Origin: Ruminococcus sp.
Lineage (GTDB): Bacteria; Bacillota; Clostridia; Oscillospirales; Ruminococcaceae
NCBI GenBank assembly: GCA_017623515.1
Contig: JAGAOV010000017.1
Location: 124,001 to 188,000, forward strand
Reading direction: 5' to 3'
Length of the DNA: 64,000 bases
Shown: one piece after another, positions 26,446 through 36,220 of the stretch
Position numbering within the stretch: position 1 is the first letter of the stretch
Layout: every line of letters begins with the position of its first letter
Notes under the pieces: generated by a model
Told to the model about the DNA's origin: nothing
What the model saw: the letters and a program-made list of their open reading frames with translations, nothing else
The model's database searches: none
Translations under genes and position numbers: made by a program

Positions 26446-26940
26446 ATGAAATTTGAAGGTACAGTTATCAAGTACGGCGATAACGTTGATACAGACGTTA
26501 TCATTCCGGCAAGATACCTCAATACTATCGACGTTAAAGAACTTGCTTCTCACTGCATGGAGGATATTGATACAACCTTTACAAGCCGTGTAAAGGAAGG
26601 CGACATCATGGCTGCCGGCGAAAATTTCGGCTGCGGCTCTTCACGTGAACATGCTCCTATTGCTATCAAGGCAAGCGGCATTTCTCTGGTAATAGCAAAA
26701 AGCTTTGCAAGGATATTCTACCGCAACGCTATCAACATCGGTCTTGCAATTGTTGAATGTCCTGAGGCTGCGGAGGCTATTGAGGAAGGTCATATCGTAG
26801 AAGCTGACCTTGACAACGGCGTACTCCTTGACAAGACAACAGGTGTGTCATATAAGACGGCTCCGTTTCCGGAATTTATCCAGAACATCATTGAAAACGG
26901 CGGTCTTATTGAATCTATCCGCAAGGGTGCGGTAAAGTAA
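26446..26940 (+). CDS. leuD: 3-isopropylmalate dehydratase small subunit
   Basis: A 164-residue swivel-domain partner of Leu[22 protein letters not shown] and [21 protein letters not shown] are the substrate-recognition motifs, and [18 protein letters not shown] is conserved. The short length matches the LeuC2/LeuD2 type. It sits between leuC and leuB with minimal spacing, in a single transcription unit. Confidence 0.96.
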   Translation: MKFEGTVIKYGDNVDTDVIIPARYLNTIDVKELASHCMEDIDTTFTSRVKEGDIMAAGENFGCGSSREHAPIAIKASGISLVIAKSFARIFYRNAINIGLAIVECPEAAEAIEEGHIVEADLDNGVLLDKTTGVSYKTAPFPEFIQNIIENGGLIESIRKGAVK

Positions 26941-26953
26941 GGAGGAACTTACC

Positions 26954-28036
26954 ATGATATATAACATCGGTCTGCTGCGTGGAGACGGCATTGGCCCTGA
27001 AATCGTTGACAGCGCAGTAAGAGTACTTGAAGCTGTAGGCGAAAAGTTCGGTCATACATTTAATTTCACAAAGTATCTTATAGGAGGAGCAGCCATTGAT
27101 GAAACAGGCGTTCCGCTGCCTGAGGAAACAGTCAAGGGCTGTCTTGCAAGCGACAGCGTACTGCTTGGTGCAGTCGGCGGTGCTGTGGGCAATTCCAAGT
27201 GGGACACACTTCCTCCGAATCTCCGTCCGGAAAAGGCACTTCTCGGAATCCGTGAAGCTATGGGACTTTTCACAAATCTCCGTCCGGCTAAGCTTTATCC
27301 GGCACTCAAGGGCGAATGCCCTCTCCGTGAGGATATTGTGGCAAAGGGCTTTGACATCATGATGGTTCGTGAGCTTACAGGCGGTATTTACTTTGGTGAA
27401 CGTGGCAGACGTGACGGCAAATACGGCGCAGAGGCTTATGATACAGAATGCTACAGCGAAATGGAAGTTGAACGTATTGCAAGAGTTGCCTTTGAGACTG
27501 CAAGAAAGCGTTCAAAGAACGTCATCTCTATTGACAAGGCTAACGTTCTGGAAAGTTCAAGACTGTGGCGTGAGGTAGTTCACAGGGTTTCTGCTGATTA
27601 TCCGGATGTAGCTGTAACAGATATGCTGGTTGACAATGCAGCCATGCAGCTTGTAAAGAATCCATCTCAGTTCGATGTCGTTGTAACATCAAATATGTTC
27701 GGTGACATTCTCTCTGACGAGGCTTCCCAGATAACAGGCTCTATCGGTATGCTTCCCTCTGCTTCTCTGGGCAGCACTAAGAACGGTCTCTACGAGCCTA
27801 TCCATGGCTCTGCACCGGATATTGCAGGTCAGAACAAGGCTAATCCCATTGCTACAATTCTTTCTGCTGCAATGATGCTCCGCTATTCCTTTGACCTTAT
27901 GGACGAGGCTAAGGCTATTGAGGACGCAGTTGACAAGTATCTTGAAGCAGGATACAGAACTGCTGACCTTGCAGGCGAAGGCGTTGTTCCGCTGTCTACT
28001 GATGAGTGTACGGATAAGATTCTGGAGCTTTTATAA
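26954..28036 (+). CDS. leuB: 3-isopropylmalate dehydrogenase
   Basis: A 360-residue NAD-dependent oxidative decarboxylase giving 4-methyl-2-oxopentanoate. [21 protein letters not shown] starts the fold; [12 protein letters not shown] contains the substrate-binding Arg and Tyr; [38 protein letters not shown] holds the Asp metal ligands; and [23 protein letters not shown] is the adenine-binding motif. Full length. The AAGGAGGAAC site precedes the ATG. A hairpin at 28043-28070 follows directly. Confidence 0.97.
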   Translation: MIYNIGLLRGDGIGPEIVDSAVRVLEAVGEKFGHTFNFTKYLIGGAAIDETGVPLPEETVKGCLASDSVLLGAVGGAVGNSKWDTLPPNLRPEKALLGIREAMGLFTNLRPAKLYPALKGECPLREDIVAKGFDIMMVRELTGGIYFGERGRRDGKYGAEAYDTECYSEMEVERIARVAFETARKRSKNVISIDKANVLESSRLWREVVHRVSADYPDVAVTDMLVDNAAMQLVKNPSQFDVVVTSNMFGDILSDEASQITGSIGMLPSASLGSTKNGLYEPIHGSAPDIAGQNKANPIATILSAAMMLRYSFDLMDEAKAIEDAVDKYLEAGYRTADLAGEGVVPLSTDECTDKILELL

Positions 28037-28042
28037 TCAACA

Positions 28043-28070
28043 ATGCCATCCGACACAAGCCGGATGGCAT
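28043..28070 (+). terminator. Hairpin after leuB without a T-run
   Basis: ATGCCATCCG (28043-28052) pairs perfectly with CGGATGGCAT (28061-28070) around ACACAAGC. ATATCTTGAATC follows, so it is a poor terminator and more likely an mRNA processing or stabilising element within the operon. Confidence 0.5.
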
Positions 28071-28090
28071 ATCTTGAATCAAGAAAAGAG

Positions 28091-29308
28091 ATGAACTCTA
28101 TTATGACTCCCATGGAAATAATCGGCTATGGACTCAGCAGCATGGCTGTTTTCAGAAGTCTGCAAAAAGATCCTGTGATAGCCGCCCTGAGGGATTTTTG
28201 TCTTACCGATAAAAAGGACACAAACAAAAGGCTGTTCTACTACGGCGAGATGGTTTCTGCACTCTATGAGAAAACTGACTGTATGACTGATTATATCAAG
28301 GAATTGGTGCTTGAGCATGAACAGGTGTGCGCTGTGAGAGAGGGTGCAGGTGAAAAAATACCGGAAGCTATGGCAAAGGCTCTTGAAACAGAGCTTACTA
28401 TGTTTGAAGCAATTGCTATGATGAAGCCGGAGCTTATGCAGGCTGAAATGGACAGGACTGTTCCTATTTCTGCATGGAGAACCTACAGCATTGACATGAA
28501 GGCTGAATATCAGAAACGTGCAGCTGAAATAAGTGAGTGCGGCTATGGCATTTTTGCAAAATATCATATGTTCACTGTAGATGAAAAGGGCGAGATAATC
28601 CCTGTAGCACATCCTGATCCTATTTCACTGTCAGATATGGTTGGATATGAACGTGAACGCAAAACCGCAGAGGATAATGTAAAAGCACTTCTCAGCGGAA
28701 ACTACGCCGCAAATGTACTCCTCTCCGGCGATGCTGGCACAGGCAAATCCGCTACAGTAAAGGCTATTGCCAATAAGTACAGCGAAAAAGGTCTGCGTCT
28801 TATTGAGCTTACAAAAAACCAGCTCTGCTTCATCCCGAAAATTATGGACAGGCTCTGCAATAATCCTTTGAAATTCATTTTGTTTATAGATGATCTTACA
28901 TTCTCAGAAAAAGAACCTGATTTCGGTACTCTCAAAGCAATGCTGGAAGGCAGCATTGCCGCAAGAATGAAGAATACTGTTATCTATGCCACAAGCAACC
29001 GCCGTCATATTGTAAAGGAAACCTTTGACGACGGAAGAGATAAGCATGAAAATGATACCGTTCAGGAGCGCATATCTCTGTCGGAGCGTTTTGGTATAAC
29101 TATCACATTCCAGCGTCCTCAGAAAAAGCTGTATCTTGAAATAGTTCATGAGCTTGCACGGCAGGCAGGACTTCAGATGGACGAATCAAAGCTTGATGCA
29201 GAAGCAGAACAGTTTGCTCTCTGCAAAAGCGGAAGAAGTTCACGAGCTGCAAGACAGCTCATTGACCAGCTCCTTGTAGAGCAGAGTAAAGAAAGGATGG
29301 ATGATTAA
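28091..29308 (+). CDS. DUF815 family AAA+-like ATPase
   Basis: A 405-residue protein with a ~190-residue helical N-terminal region and a C-terminal ATPase domain. NVLLSGDAGTGKSATVKAI is Walker A (about residues 213-230), FILFIDDLTFSEKEPDFGTLKAMLEGSI is Walker B plus the DUF815 signature, and YATSNRRHIVKE is sensor 1. GRSSRAARQLIDQLL ends the lid. DUF815 ATPases are widespread in clostridia; no function is established. The start is uncertain: 28091 (MNSIMTPMEI) or 28103 (MTPMEI); earlier in-frame ATGs fall in the hairpin. Its stop is 2 nt before ilvA, so it belongs to the operon. Confidence 0.85.
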   Translation: MNSIMTPMEIIGYGLSSMAVFRSLQKDPVIAALRDFCLTDKKDTNKRLFYYGEMVSALYEKTDCMTDYIKELVLEHEQVCAVREGAGEKIPEAMAKALETELTMFEAIAMMKPELMQAEMDRTVPISAWRTYSIDMKAEYQKRAAEISECGYGIFAKYHMFTVDEKGEIIPVAHPDPISLSDMVGYERERKTAEDNVKALLSGNYAANVLLSGDAGTGKSATVKAIANKYSEKGLRLIELTKNQLCFIPKIMDRLCNNPLKFILFIDDLTFSEKEPDFGTLKAMLEGSIAARMKNTVIYATSNRRHIVKETFDDGRDKHENDTVQERISLSERFGITITFQRPQKKLYLEIVHELARQAGLQMDESKLDAEAEQFALCKSGRSSRAARQLIDQLLVEQSKERMDD

Positions 29309-29310
29309 AA

Positions 29311-30504
29311 ATGCTTACACTTGATAAAATCTATAAGGCAAGACATGTTCTCCGTAAGGTTATACGTGAAACAGACCTTATCTATGCACCGAAAATGAGC
29401 AGCGACTGCGAGATTTACCTTAAAACTGAAAATTTGCAGGTGACAGGCTCATTTAAGGTTCGTGGTGCGTCCTTTATGATGTCACAGCTTTCCGATGAGG
29501 AAAAAGCAAGAGGTGTTATCGCATGTTCCGCCGGAAACCATGCTCAGGGTGTTGCATTGGCAGCATCTTCACAGGGCATAAAATCTCTTATCTGTCTTCC
29601 GGACGGTGCGCCTATCTCTAAGGTTGAGGCTACCAAAAATTACGGCGCAGAGGTATGCATGGTAGAGGGAGTGTACGATGATGCTTATAACAAGGCTTTG
29701 GAGCTTCAGAAGGAACATAACTACACCTTTATCCATCCGTTTGACGATGAAAATGTTATTGCAGGTCAGGGTACTATTGGTCTAGAGATACTTGATCAGC
29801 TTCCCGATGCTGATGCGGTTGTAGTACCTGTAGGCGGCGGCGGACTTATTTCAGGAGTTGCATATGCTATAAAGAATCTGAATCCGGATATAAAGATTTA
29901 CGGTGTTCAGGCAAGCGGTGCGCCCAGCATGGTAAACTCCGTTCATGATAACAAGATCGAACGTCTGGAAAGTGTTTCTACTATTGCGGATGGTATTGCT
30001 GTAAAAGAACCCGGACAGCATACCTTTGAATATTGCCGTGATTATGTGGATGAAATGGTTACTGTGACTGATGATGAAATATCAGCAGCAATTCTTGCTC
30101 TTATAGAGCGTCAGAAGCTTATTGCCGAGGGAGCAGGTGCGGCTTCTGTAGCGGCTGTCATGTTCGGAAAGATACCTGTAAAGGGTAAAAAGGTTGTATG
30201 TCTTGTATCCGGCGGCAATATTGATGTTACTATTCTCTCACGAGTAATCAAGCGTGGTCTCCTCATGTCCGGCAGAACATATACCTTACTTATTGAGCTT
30301 ATTGACAAGCCCGGTCAGCTTCTGGGCGTATCGAAAATTATCGCAGATCAGGGCGGAAATGTCATATCAATTCACCATGAACGTGCAAACGAGGGCAGCG
30401 ATGTAAATGGCTGTTTCCTGCGTATTACTATGGAGACAAGAGACTATGCTCATATTGAAGCCATACGCAAGGCTCTTACAGATAATGGATTCAAAATTGT
30501 TTAA
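29311..30504 (+). CDS. ilvA: Threonine ammonia-lyase (threonine dehydratase)
   Basis: A 397-residue PLP enzyme that deaminates threonine to 2-oxobutanoate, the entry to isoleucine. GSFKVRGASFMM contains the PLP lysine, CSAGNHAQGVALAA is the phosphate-binding loop and PVGGGGLISGVAYA the tetraglycine loop. A single ACT domain occupies the last ~75 residues (YTLLIELIDKPGQLLGVSKII). This architecture matches the ~400-residue TdcB/IlvA class with one ACT domain. Placement in the ilv/leu operon points to a biosynthetic role. Confidence 0.93.
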   Translation: MLTLDKIYKARHVLRKVIRETDLIYAPKMSSDCEIYLKTENLQVTGSFKVRGASFMMSQLSDEEKARGVIACSAGNHAQGVALAASSQGIKSLICLPDGAPISKVEATKNYGAEVCMVEGVYDDAYNKALELQKEHNYTFIHPFDDENVIAGQGTIGLEILDQLPDADAVVVPVGGGGLISGVAYAIKNLNPDIKIYGVQASGAPSMVNSVHDNKIERLESVSTIADGIAVKEPGQHTFEYCRDYVDEMVTVTDDEISAAILALIERQKLIAEGAGAASVAAVMFGKIPVKGKKVVCLVSGGNIDVTILSRVIKRGLLMSGRTYTLLIELIDKPGQLLGVSKIIADQGGNVISIHHERANEGSDVNGCFLRITMETRDYAHIEAIRKALTDNGFKIV

Positions 30505-30518
30505 GGAGGATATTTAAA

Positions 30519-30899
30519 ATGGAAATCATCTACACAAAAAATGCACCGGACGCTATTGGCCCATACTCTCAGGCAATAAAGGCAGGCAATATGGTTTATA
30601 CATCCGGTCAGATCGCTATTGACCCTGAAACCGGAAACGTTGAAGCGTGTGATATTGAAGGACAGAGCAGACAGGTTATGAAAAATCTTGAGTCTGTCCT
30701 TAAAGAAGCCGGCTGCACCTTTGCAGATGTTGTAAAGACTACCTGTTTCCTGAAGGACGTTGCAAAGGATTTTGCTGCATTCAATGCCATCTATGCAGAG
30801 GCTATGGGTGAATCCAAGCCTGCAAGAAGCTGCGTAGGCGTTGCCGAACTGCCTAAGGGCGTTCTGGTCGAGGTAGAAGCAGTTGCGGTCTGCAAGTGA
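30519..30899 (+). CDS. ridA: RidA family reactive-intermediate deaminase
   Basis: A 126-residue YjgF/YER057c/UK114 protein that hydrolyses the 2-aminoacrylate and aminocrotonate released by PLP dehydratases. APDAIGPYSQAIKAGNMVYTSGQIAIDP, the central QSRQVMKNLESVLKEAGC, the active-site Arg in PARSCVGVAELPKGVLVEVEAVA are all present. It directly follows threonine dehydratase (14-nt gap, GGAGG site), whose toxic enamine product it would clear. The operon ends at the terminator just after it. Confidence 0.96.
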   Translation: MEIIYTKNAPDAIGPYSQAIKAGNMVYTSGQIAIDPETGNVEACDIEGQSRQVMKNLESVLKEAGCTFADVVKTTCFLKDVAKDFAAFNAIYAEAMGESKPARSCVGVAELPKGVLVEVEAVAVCK

Positions 30900-30913
30900 T
30901 TACTGGACTAACT

Positions 30914-30944
30914 AATCAGCAGCTTTCGGGCTGCTGATTTTTTT
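30914..30944 (+). terminator. Terminator of the ilv/leu operon
   Basis: AATCAGCAGC (30914-30923) pairs with GCTGCTGATT (30930-30939) around TTTCGG, followed by a run of T to 30944. Canonical form. Confidence 0.93.
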
Positions 30945-31017
30945 GCAAGTATCCTGATGAATAATCCGGAGTACATATCACATCCTATCCTTATCCGAAT
31001 AAATCTTCTGATACTGA

Positions 31018-32334
<1,317 letters not shown>

Positions 32335-32368
32335 AACAGCAATATTTTGAGTGTGATCTCTTTTCCGC

Positions 32369-32397
32369 TTTACAATTGCCGAAAAATAGCGTATAAT
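32369..32397 (+). promoter_or_regulatory. Promoter of the GS-like/ANTAR/asnB operon
   Basis: TTTACA (32369-32374), 17-bp spacer, TATAAT (32392-32397), 32 nt before the start codon. The leader is too short for the usual ANTAR two-hairpin target. Confidence 0.75.
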
Positions 32398-32429
32398 AAA
32401 GGCATAAACATGAAAGGCGGAAAACTGTT

Positions 32430-33653
32430 ATGTATTTTTCTTCTTCTGACACACAGGGATTCATTGAGGAGAACGATATAAAATTTATAAGAATGTCATT
32501 CTGCGACACATTTGGAAATATGAAGAATATCGCAGTAATGCCCTCGGAGCTTCCTCGTGCCATAGAATACGGCATACCCTTTTATTCGGCAGGATTTCTT
32601 GGTGAAACTCCTGAAATGCTTATGCTTAGACCTGATACTTCAGCACTGTCTGTTCTTCCATGGAGACCGCAGTCTGGACGAGTTGTAAGATTTTTCTGTA
32701 ATCTTTTTCATTCTGACGGTACGCCCAGTGACGGCGATCTCCGCAGAAGTCTCAGGCTTACAGCCGAGAGACTGCGCTCTATGGGATATGAATGCAGGGT
32801 AAGCACACGATGCGAATTCTACCTGTTCAAGACGGACAACGAGGGAAATCCTACCCGAATACCCTGTGACAACGGCGGATATATGGACATTGCACCTCTT
32901 GACAAATGCGAGGATGCAAGAAGAGATATATGCCTTTCTCTGGAAGAAATGGGACTTCGGCCAATATCCTCATGCCACAAATCCGGTTCGGGGCAGAATG
33001 AGATAGACTTTGCAAGCAGCGATCCGCTTACTGCCGCAGATAATATGATGCACTACAAGGCTGTTGTAAAAACTATTGCAGCCTCACATGGTCTGTATGC
33101 GTCATTTATGCCCAAGCCTCTGGAAAATGAACCCGGAAGCGCACTTAAAATTTATATCAGCATTACAAAGGACGGCGAACCGCTGTTTGGCAGCGGTCAT
33201 TCTCAGGGGAAGGCTTTTGCAGCAGGAATACTTCATTACATGCCGGAGTTTGCACTGTTTATGAATTCTACATGCAGTTCATTCAAAAGGCTTTCTGCAA
33301 TGAGAAAATCGGGTTTATTCAGAGCAATGGAAAGAATAGATCTTCCGGGATGTGAGCCTGCTCTTGAAATACGGTCAGCGGATGCGCTGTGCAATCCTTA
33401 TCTTACACTGCAAATGCTTCTGGAAGCCGGCATGGACGGTATGAAAGAGGAAAGAGAGTATTTATCCGGAAATCAGATCGTTCTCCCCGATGATCTTGGA
33501 GAAGCAATAGCACTTACTTCCAAAAGCACCTTTGTGAGTAAAATTGTTCCTTCCTCAAATCTTGATAACTTTATTTCATATAAACGTAAAGAGCTTGAAG
33601 AATACAGAAAATCAGAAAATAAGGATGAATTCTGTTTCGGGCGATATTTCTGA
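32430..33653 (+). CDS. Glutamine-synthetase-like protein, probably catalytically inactive
   Basis: A 407-residue relative of glutamine synthetase type I (normally ~440). Retained: the N-terminal beta-grasp-like part (FIRMSFCDTFGNMKNIAV), EFYLFKT, GQNEIDF, MPKPLENEPGS, the KRL in SFKRLSA, and EIRSADALCNPYLTLQMLLEAGMDG. Lost: the catalytic MHxHxS, here ALKIYIS, so both histidines are replaced. The block normally carrying GYEAP and SARNRS is missing: only about 27 residues separate KRL from EIR, against about 38. Glutamate activation and ammonia binding should therefore fail. It precedes an ANTAR regulator and asparagine synthetase, which suggests nitrogen sensing or an altered substrate. Confidence 0.8.
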   Translation: MYFSSSDTQGFIEENDIKFIRMSFCDTFGNMKNIAVMPSELPRAIEYGIPFYSAGFLGETPEMLMLRPDTSALSVLPWRPQSGRVVRFFCNLFHSDGTPSDGDLRRSLRLTAERLRSMGYECRVSTRCEFYLFKTDNEGNPTRIPCDNGGYMDIAPLDKCEDARRDICLSLEEMGLRPISSCHKSGSGQNEIDFASSDPLTAADNMMHYKAVVKTIAASHGLYASFMPKPLENEPGSALKIYISITKDGEPLFGSGHSQGKAFAAGILHYMPEFALFMNSTCSSFKRLSAMRKSGLFRAMERIDLPGCEPALEIRSADALCNPYLTLQMLLEAGMDGMKEEREYLSGNQIVLPDDLGEAIALTSKSTFVSKIVPSSNLDNFISYKRKELEEYRKSENKDEFCFGRYF

Positions 33654-33685
33654 GACTATGCACACAACAGAAAGGAGGTTCTCCT

Positions 33686-34258
33686 ATGAGGGAAGGGCGT
33701 GTGCTGATAGCGGCTGGAGTGTCTCAGGATCTTTCTGGTGTAACTGCGTTTCTTCGTCAGTGCGGATGCAGAGACATATGTCATGCCGGAAGCGGCAATG
33801 AAGTTCGCCGCTGTACATCTCAGGACAGATTCGACCTTATTATAATAGATACTCCTCTGCCTGATGAAACAGGAGAAAAGCTTGCAGTGCAGCTTGGTTC
33901 AAGTACAAGCGCAGGTATTATCGTTCTCTGCAAAAGCAGTGCGGTAAATGATATATCCGGAAGAATATATGACAGCGGTGCGGCAGTTGTATCAAAGCCC
34001 ATACACAAAACAGAGCTGTATCAGGCGGTAAGGGCAGGATTTTCCATACGAACACGTCTGCAAGCCGCAAGAGAGGAAAATGCACGTCTTCAGAAAAAGC
34101 TGTGTGAACTTAGAACAGTTTCACAGGCAAAGTGTCTGCTTATTGAAAAGGAGGGCATGACAGAAAATGAGGCGCACCGATATATAGAAAAGCTTGCTAT
34201 GGACAAGAGAAAGTCAAAGGAAGAAACGGCTGAGGAAATTATTTCTGTACATTCATGA
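33686..34258 (+). CDS. ANTAR-domain response regulator (antiterminator)
   Basis: A 190-residue protein with an N-terminal receiver-like domain (RVLIAAGVSQDLSGVTAFL; FDLIIIDTPLPDETGEKLAV has the phospho-Asp position; SKPIHKTEL has the conserved Lys), a coiled-coil linker (about residues 115-140, AAREENARLQKKL) and an ANTAR RNA-binding domain (KCLLIEKEGMTENEAHRYIEKLAMDKRKSKEETAEEI). Receiver-ANTAR proteins act by antitermination in nitrogen genes of clostridia. The first acidic residues of the receiver are weak, so phosphorylation may be lost. It sits between the GS-like gene and asnB. Confidence 0.9.
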   Translation: MREGRVLIAAGVSQDLSGVTAFLRQCGCRDICHAGSGNEVRRCTSQDRFDLIIIDTPLPDETGEKLAVQLGSSTSAGIIVLCKSSAVNDISGRIYDSGAAVVSKPIHKTELYQAVRAGFSIRTRLQAAREENARLQKKLCELRTVSQAKCLLIEKEGMTENEAHRYIEKLAMDKRKSKEETAEEIISVHS

Positions 34259-34309
34259 CATATACTGCATATACTATAATAAATTTAAAATACAGCAGGA
34301 GGTTTTCCT

Positions 34310-36148
34310 ATGTGCGGTATATGCGGAATGGTAAGCTTTAAGCAGGATATGAGGCAGAAAAAATGCATTCTTGCTGGAATGCAGAATGCACTTCTGAGAA
34401 GAGGGCCTGATCAGGAGGGGATGTTCTGTACTGAACCGGAATGTATCATGGCACACAGACGGCTTGCAGTTATAGACGTTGACCATGGCAGGCAGCCAAT
34501 GACGAGGAATCATAACGGAGAAACATACACCATTGTATATAATGGTGAGCTTTACAATACAGATGAACTGAGACAGGAGCTTATAGCTCTTGGAGCAGTA
34601 TTTGAAACGACCTGCGATACTGAGGTTGTTCTTGAGGGATATATATACTGGGGCGAGGAATGTGTTACAAGGTTCAACGGCATATTCGCCTTTGCTGTAT
34701 GGGAACATAAAAAAGAGAGACTTTGGCTTGCTCGTGACAGAATGGGCGTAAAGCCTCTTTTTTATGCAGAAACGGAGGATGGTTTTACCTTTGCGTCTGA
34801 TATAAACTCTATTTTGCAGAATCCGGATGTTCCCAGAGAAATTGATCTGACAGGACTTTCGGAGCTTATCCTTATGATGCCGGGAAGAACCGCCGGATAT
34901 GGCGTATTCAGAACGGTGCGTGAATTTGTAAGAGCAGAGTGCGGATATTACGATAAAACCGGACTGCATAAGAAGATATATTGGAAACTGAAAGCAAGAC
35001 CTCACACTGATAATATTGAGCAGACAGCGGAGCGTGTAAGATTTCTTGTGGAGGATTCAATTACAAGGCAGCTTGTTTCGGATGTACCTGTGGGAACGTT
35101 TCTGTCAGGCGGACTTGATTCAAGTATAATTTCATCCGTGGCAGCACGTTCCTTCAGAAAAAAGGGTATAAAGCTTCCAACGTTTTCTCTTGACTATAAG
35201 AGCAATGACCGTTATTTCCAGAAAAGCAAATTCCAGCCTACCAGTGATTCAGAATTTATTGGTGATATGGCTGAATATCTTGAAAGCGAAAGCTTCATCA
35301 CTGCCCTTGATACTCCGGAGCTTGCAGCGGCTCTTGTACCTGCAATGGAGGCAAGAGGACTGCCTGGGATGGGTGATGTTGACAGTTCTATGCTTCTTTT
35401 CTGCAAGGACATCAGGTCTCATGTAACAGTAGCCCTTTCCGGTGAATGTTCAGACGAAATATTCGGCGGATACCCTTGGTACAGGGATGAAACCATCCGA
35501 ATGAGCGAAGGCTTTCCTTGGGCGCAGAGTACAGCTTACCGGCAGTCGTTCCTGAATGATGAACTTAGTGAGCTTATTGACGGCAGGGCATATGTTGACA
35601 AGGCATACAGAAACACTGTCTCACAGGCTGAGAAGCTTTCCGGCGAAAGCATTGCTGACAGCAGAACCAGAGAGATGATGCTGCTGAATCTTGACTGGTT
35701 CATGCAGAATCTTCTTGACCGAAAAGATAGGATGAGTATGTACAGTTCCCTTGAGGTTAGAGTTCCTTTCTGCGATTATCGCATAGCGGAGTATTTGTAT
35801 AATGTTCCATGGGAATATAAGGATTACAAGGGGTATGAAAAGGGACTTCTCCGTGAAGCTATGAAGGATTATCTTCCGGAAAGAATTCTCTGGAGAAAGA
35901 AAAGTCCCTATCCTAAAACTCATAATCCTGCATATTTCCATGCGGTATCAAAAATGCTCCGAAAGATCATAAGTGATCCGAATGCACCAGTTCTCTCCAT
36001 TATAAAAAAAGAACGCCTTGAACAGCTGCTTACCGGAACGGAATCTGTTCAGTGGTATGGTCAGCTTATGGCAAAGCCTCAGACTATAGCATTTTTTGTT
36101 CAGCTTAATGAGTGGATGAAAAAGTACGATGTAAAGATAAGAATATAA
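34310..36148 (+). CDS. asnB: Asparagine synthetase (glutamine-hydrolysing)
   Basis: A 612-residue AsnB-type enzyme that makes asparagine from aspartate, ATP and glutamine. MCGICGMVSF gives the N-terminal nucleophile Cys2 of the glutaminase domain; RRGPDQEGMF and YNGELYNTDELR are conserved. The synthetase domain has the P-loop SGGLDSSIISSVAA, the ALSGECSDEIFGGYPWY motif and RVPFCDYRIAEYLYNVPWEYK. Length is normal. It is the last gene of the GS-like/ANTAR operon and ends before a strong terminator. Unlike its first neighbour it appears fully active. Confidence 0.96.
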   Translation: MCGICGMVSFKQDMRQKKCILAGMQNALLRRGPDQEGMFCTEPECIMAHRRLAVIDVDHGRQPMTRNHNGETYTIVYNGELYNTDELRQELIALGAVFETTCDTEVVLEGYIYWGEECVTRFNGIFAFAVWEHKKERLWLARDRMGVKPLFYAETEDGFTFASDINSILQNPDVPREIDLTGLSELILMMPGRTAGYGVFRTVREFVRAECGYYDKTGLHKKIYWKLKARPHTDNIEQTAERVRFLVEDSITRQLVSDVPVGTFLSGGLDSSIISSVAARSFRKKGIKLPTFSLDYKSNDRYFQKSKFQPTSDSEFIGDMAEYLESESFITALDTPELAAALVPAMEARGLPGMGDVDSSMLLFCKDIRSHVTVALSGECSDEIFGGYPWYRDETIRMSEGFPWAQSTAYRQSFLNDELSELIDGRAYVDKAYRNTVSQAEKLSGESIADSRTREMMLLNLDWFMQNLLDRKDRMSMYSSLEVRVPFCDYRIAEYLYNVPWEYKDYKGYEKGLLREAMKDYLPERILWRKKSPYPKTHNPAYFHAVSKMLRKIISDPNAPVLSIIKKERLEQLLTGTESVQWYGQLMAKPQTIAFFVQLNEWMKKYDVKIRI

Positions 36149-36180
36149 GTTGTACCGTGAAAATATCAGCCTAATCTAAA

Positions 36181-36215
36181 AGAGACCGCCGCAAATCGCA
36201 GCAGTCTCTTTTTTT
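36181..36215. terminator. Bidirectional terminator between asnB and the L,D-transpeptidase gene
   Basis: AGAGACCGCCGC (36181-36192) pairs with GCAGCAGTCTCT (36198-36209; 10 of 12), followed by seven T on plus. The minus strand flank is TTTTAGATT. Confidence 0.88.
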
Positions 36216-36220
36216 GATAA

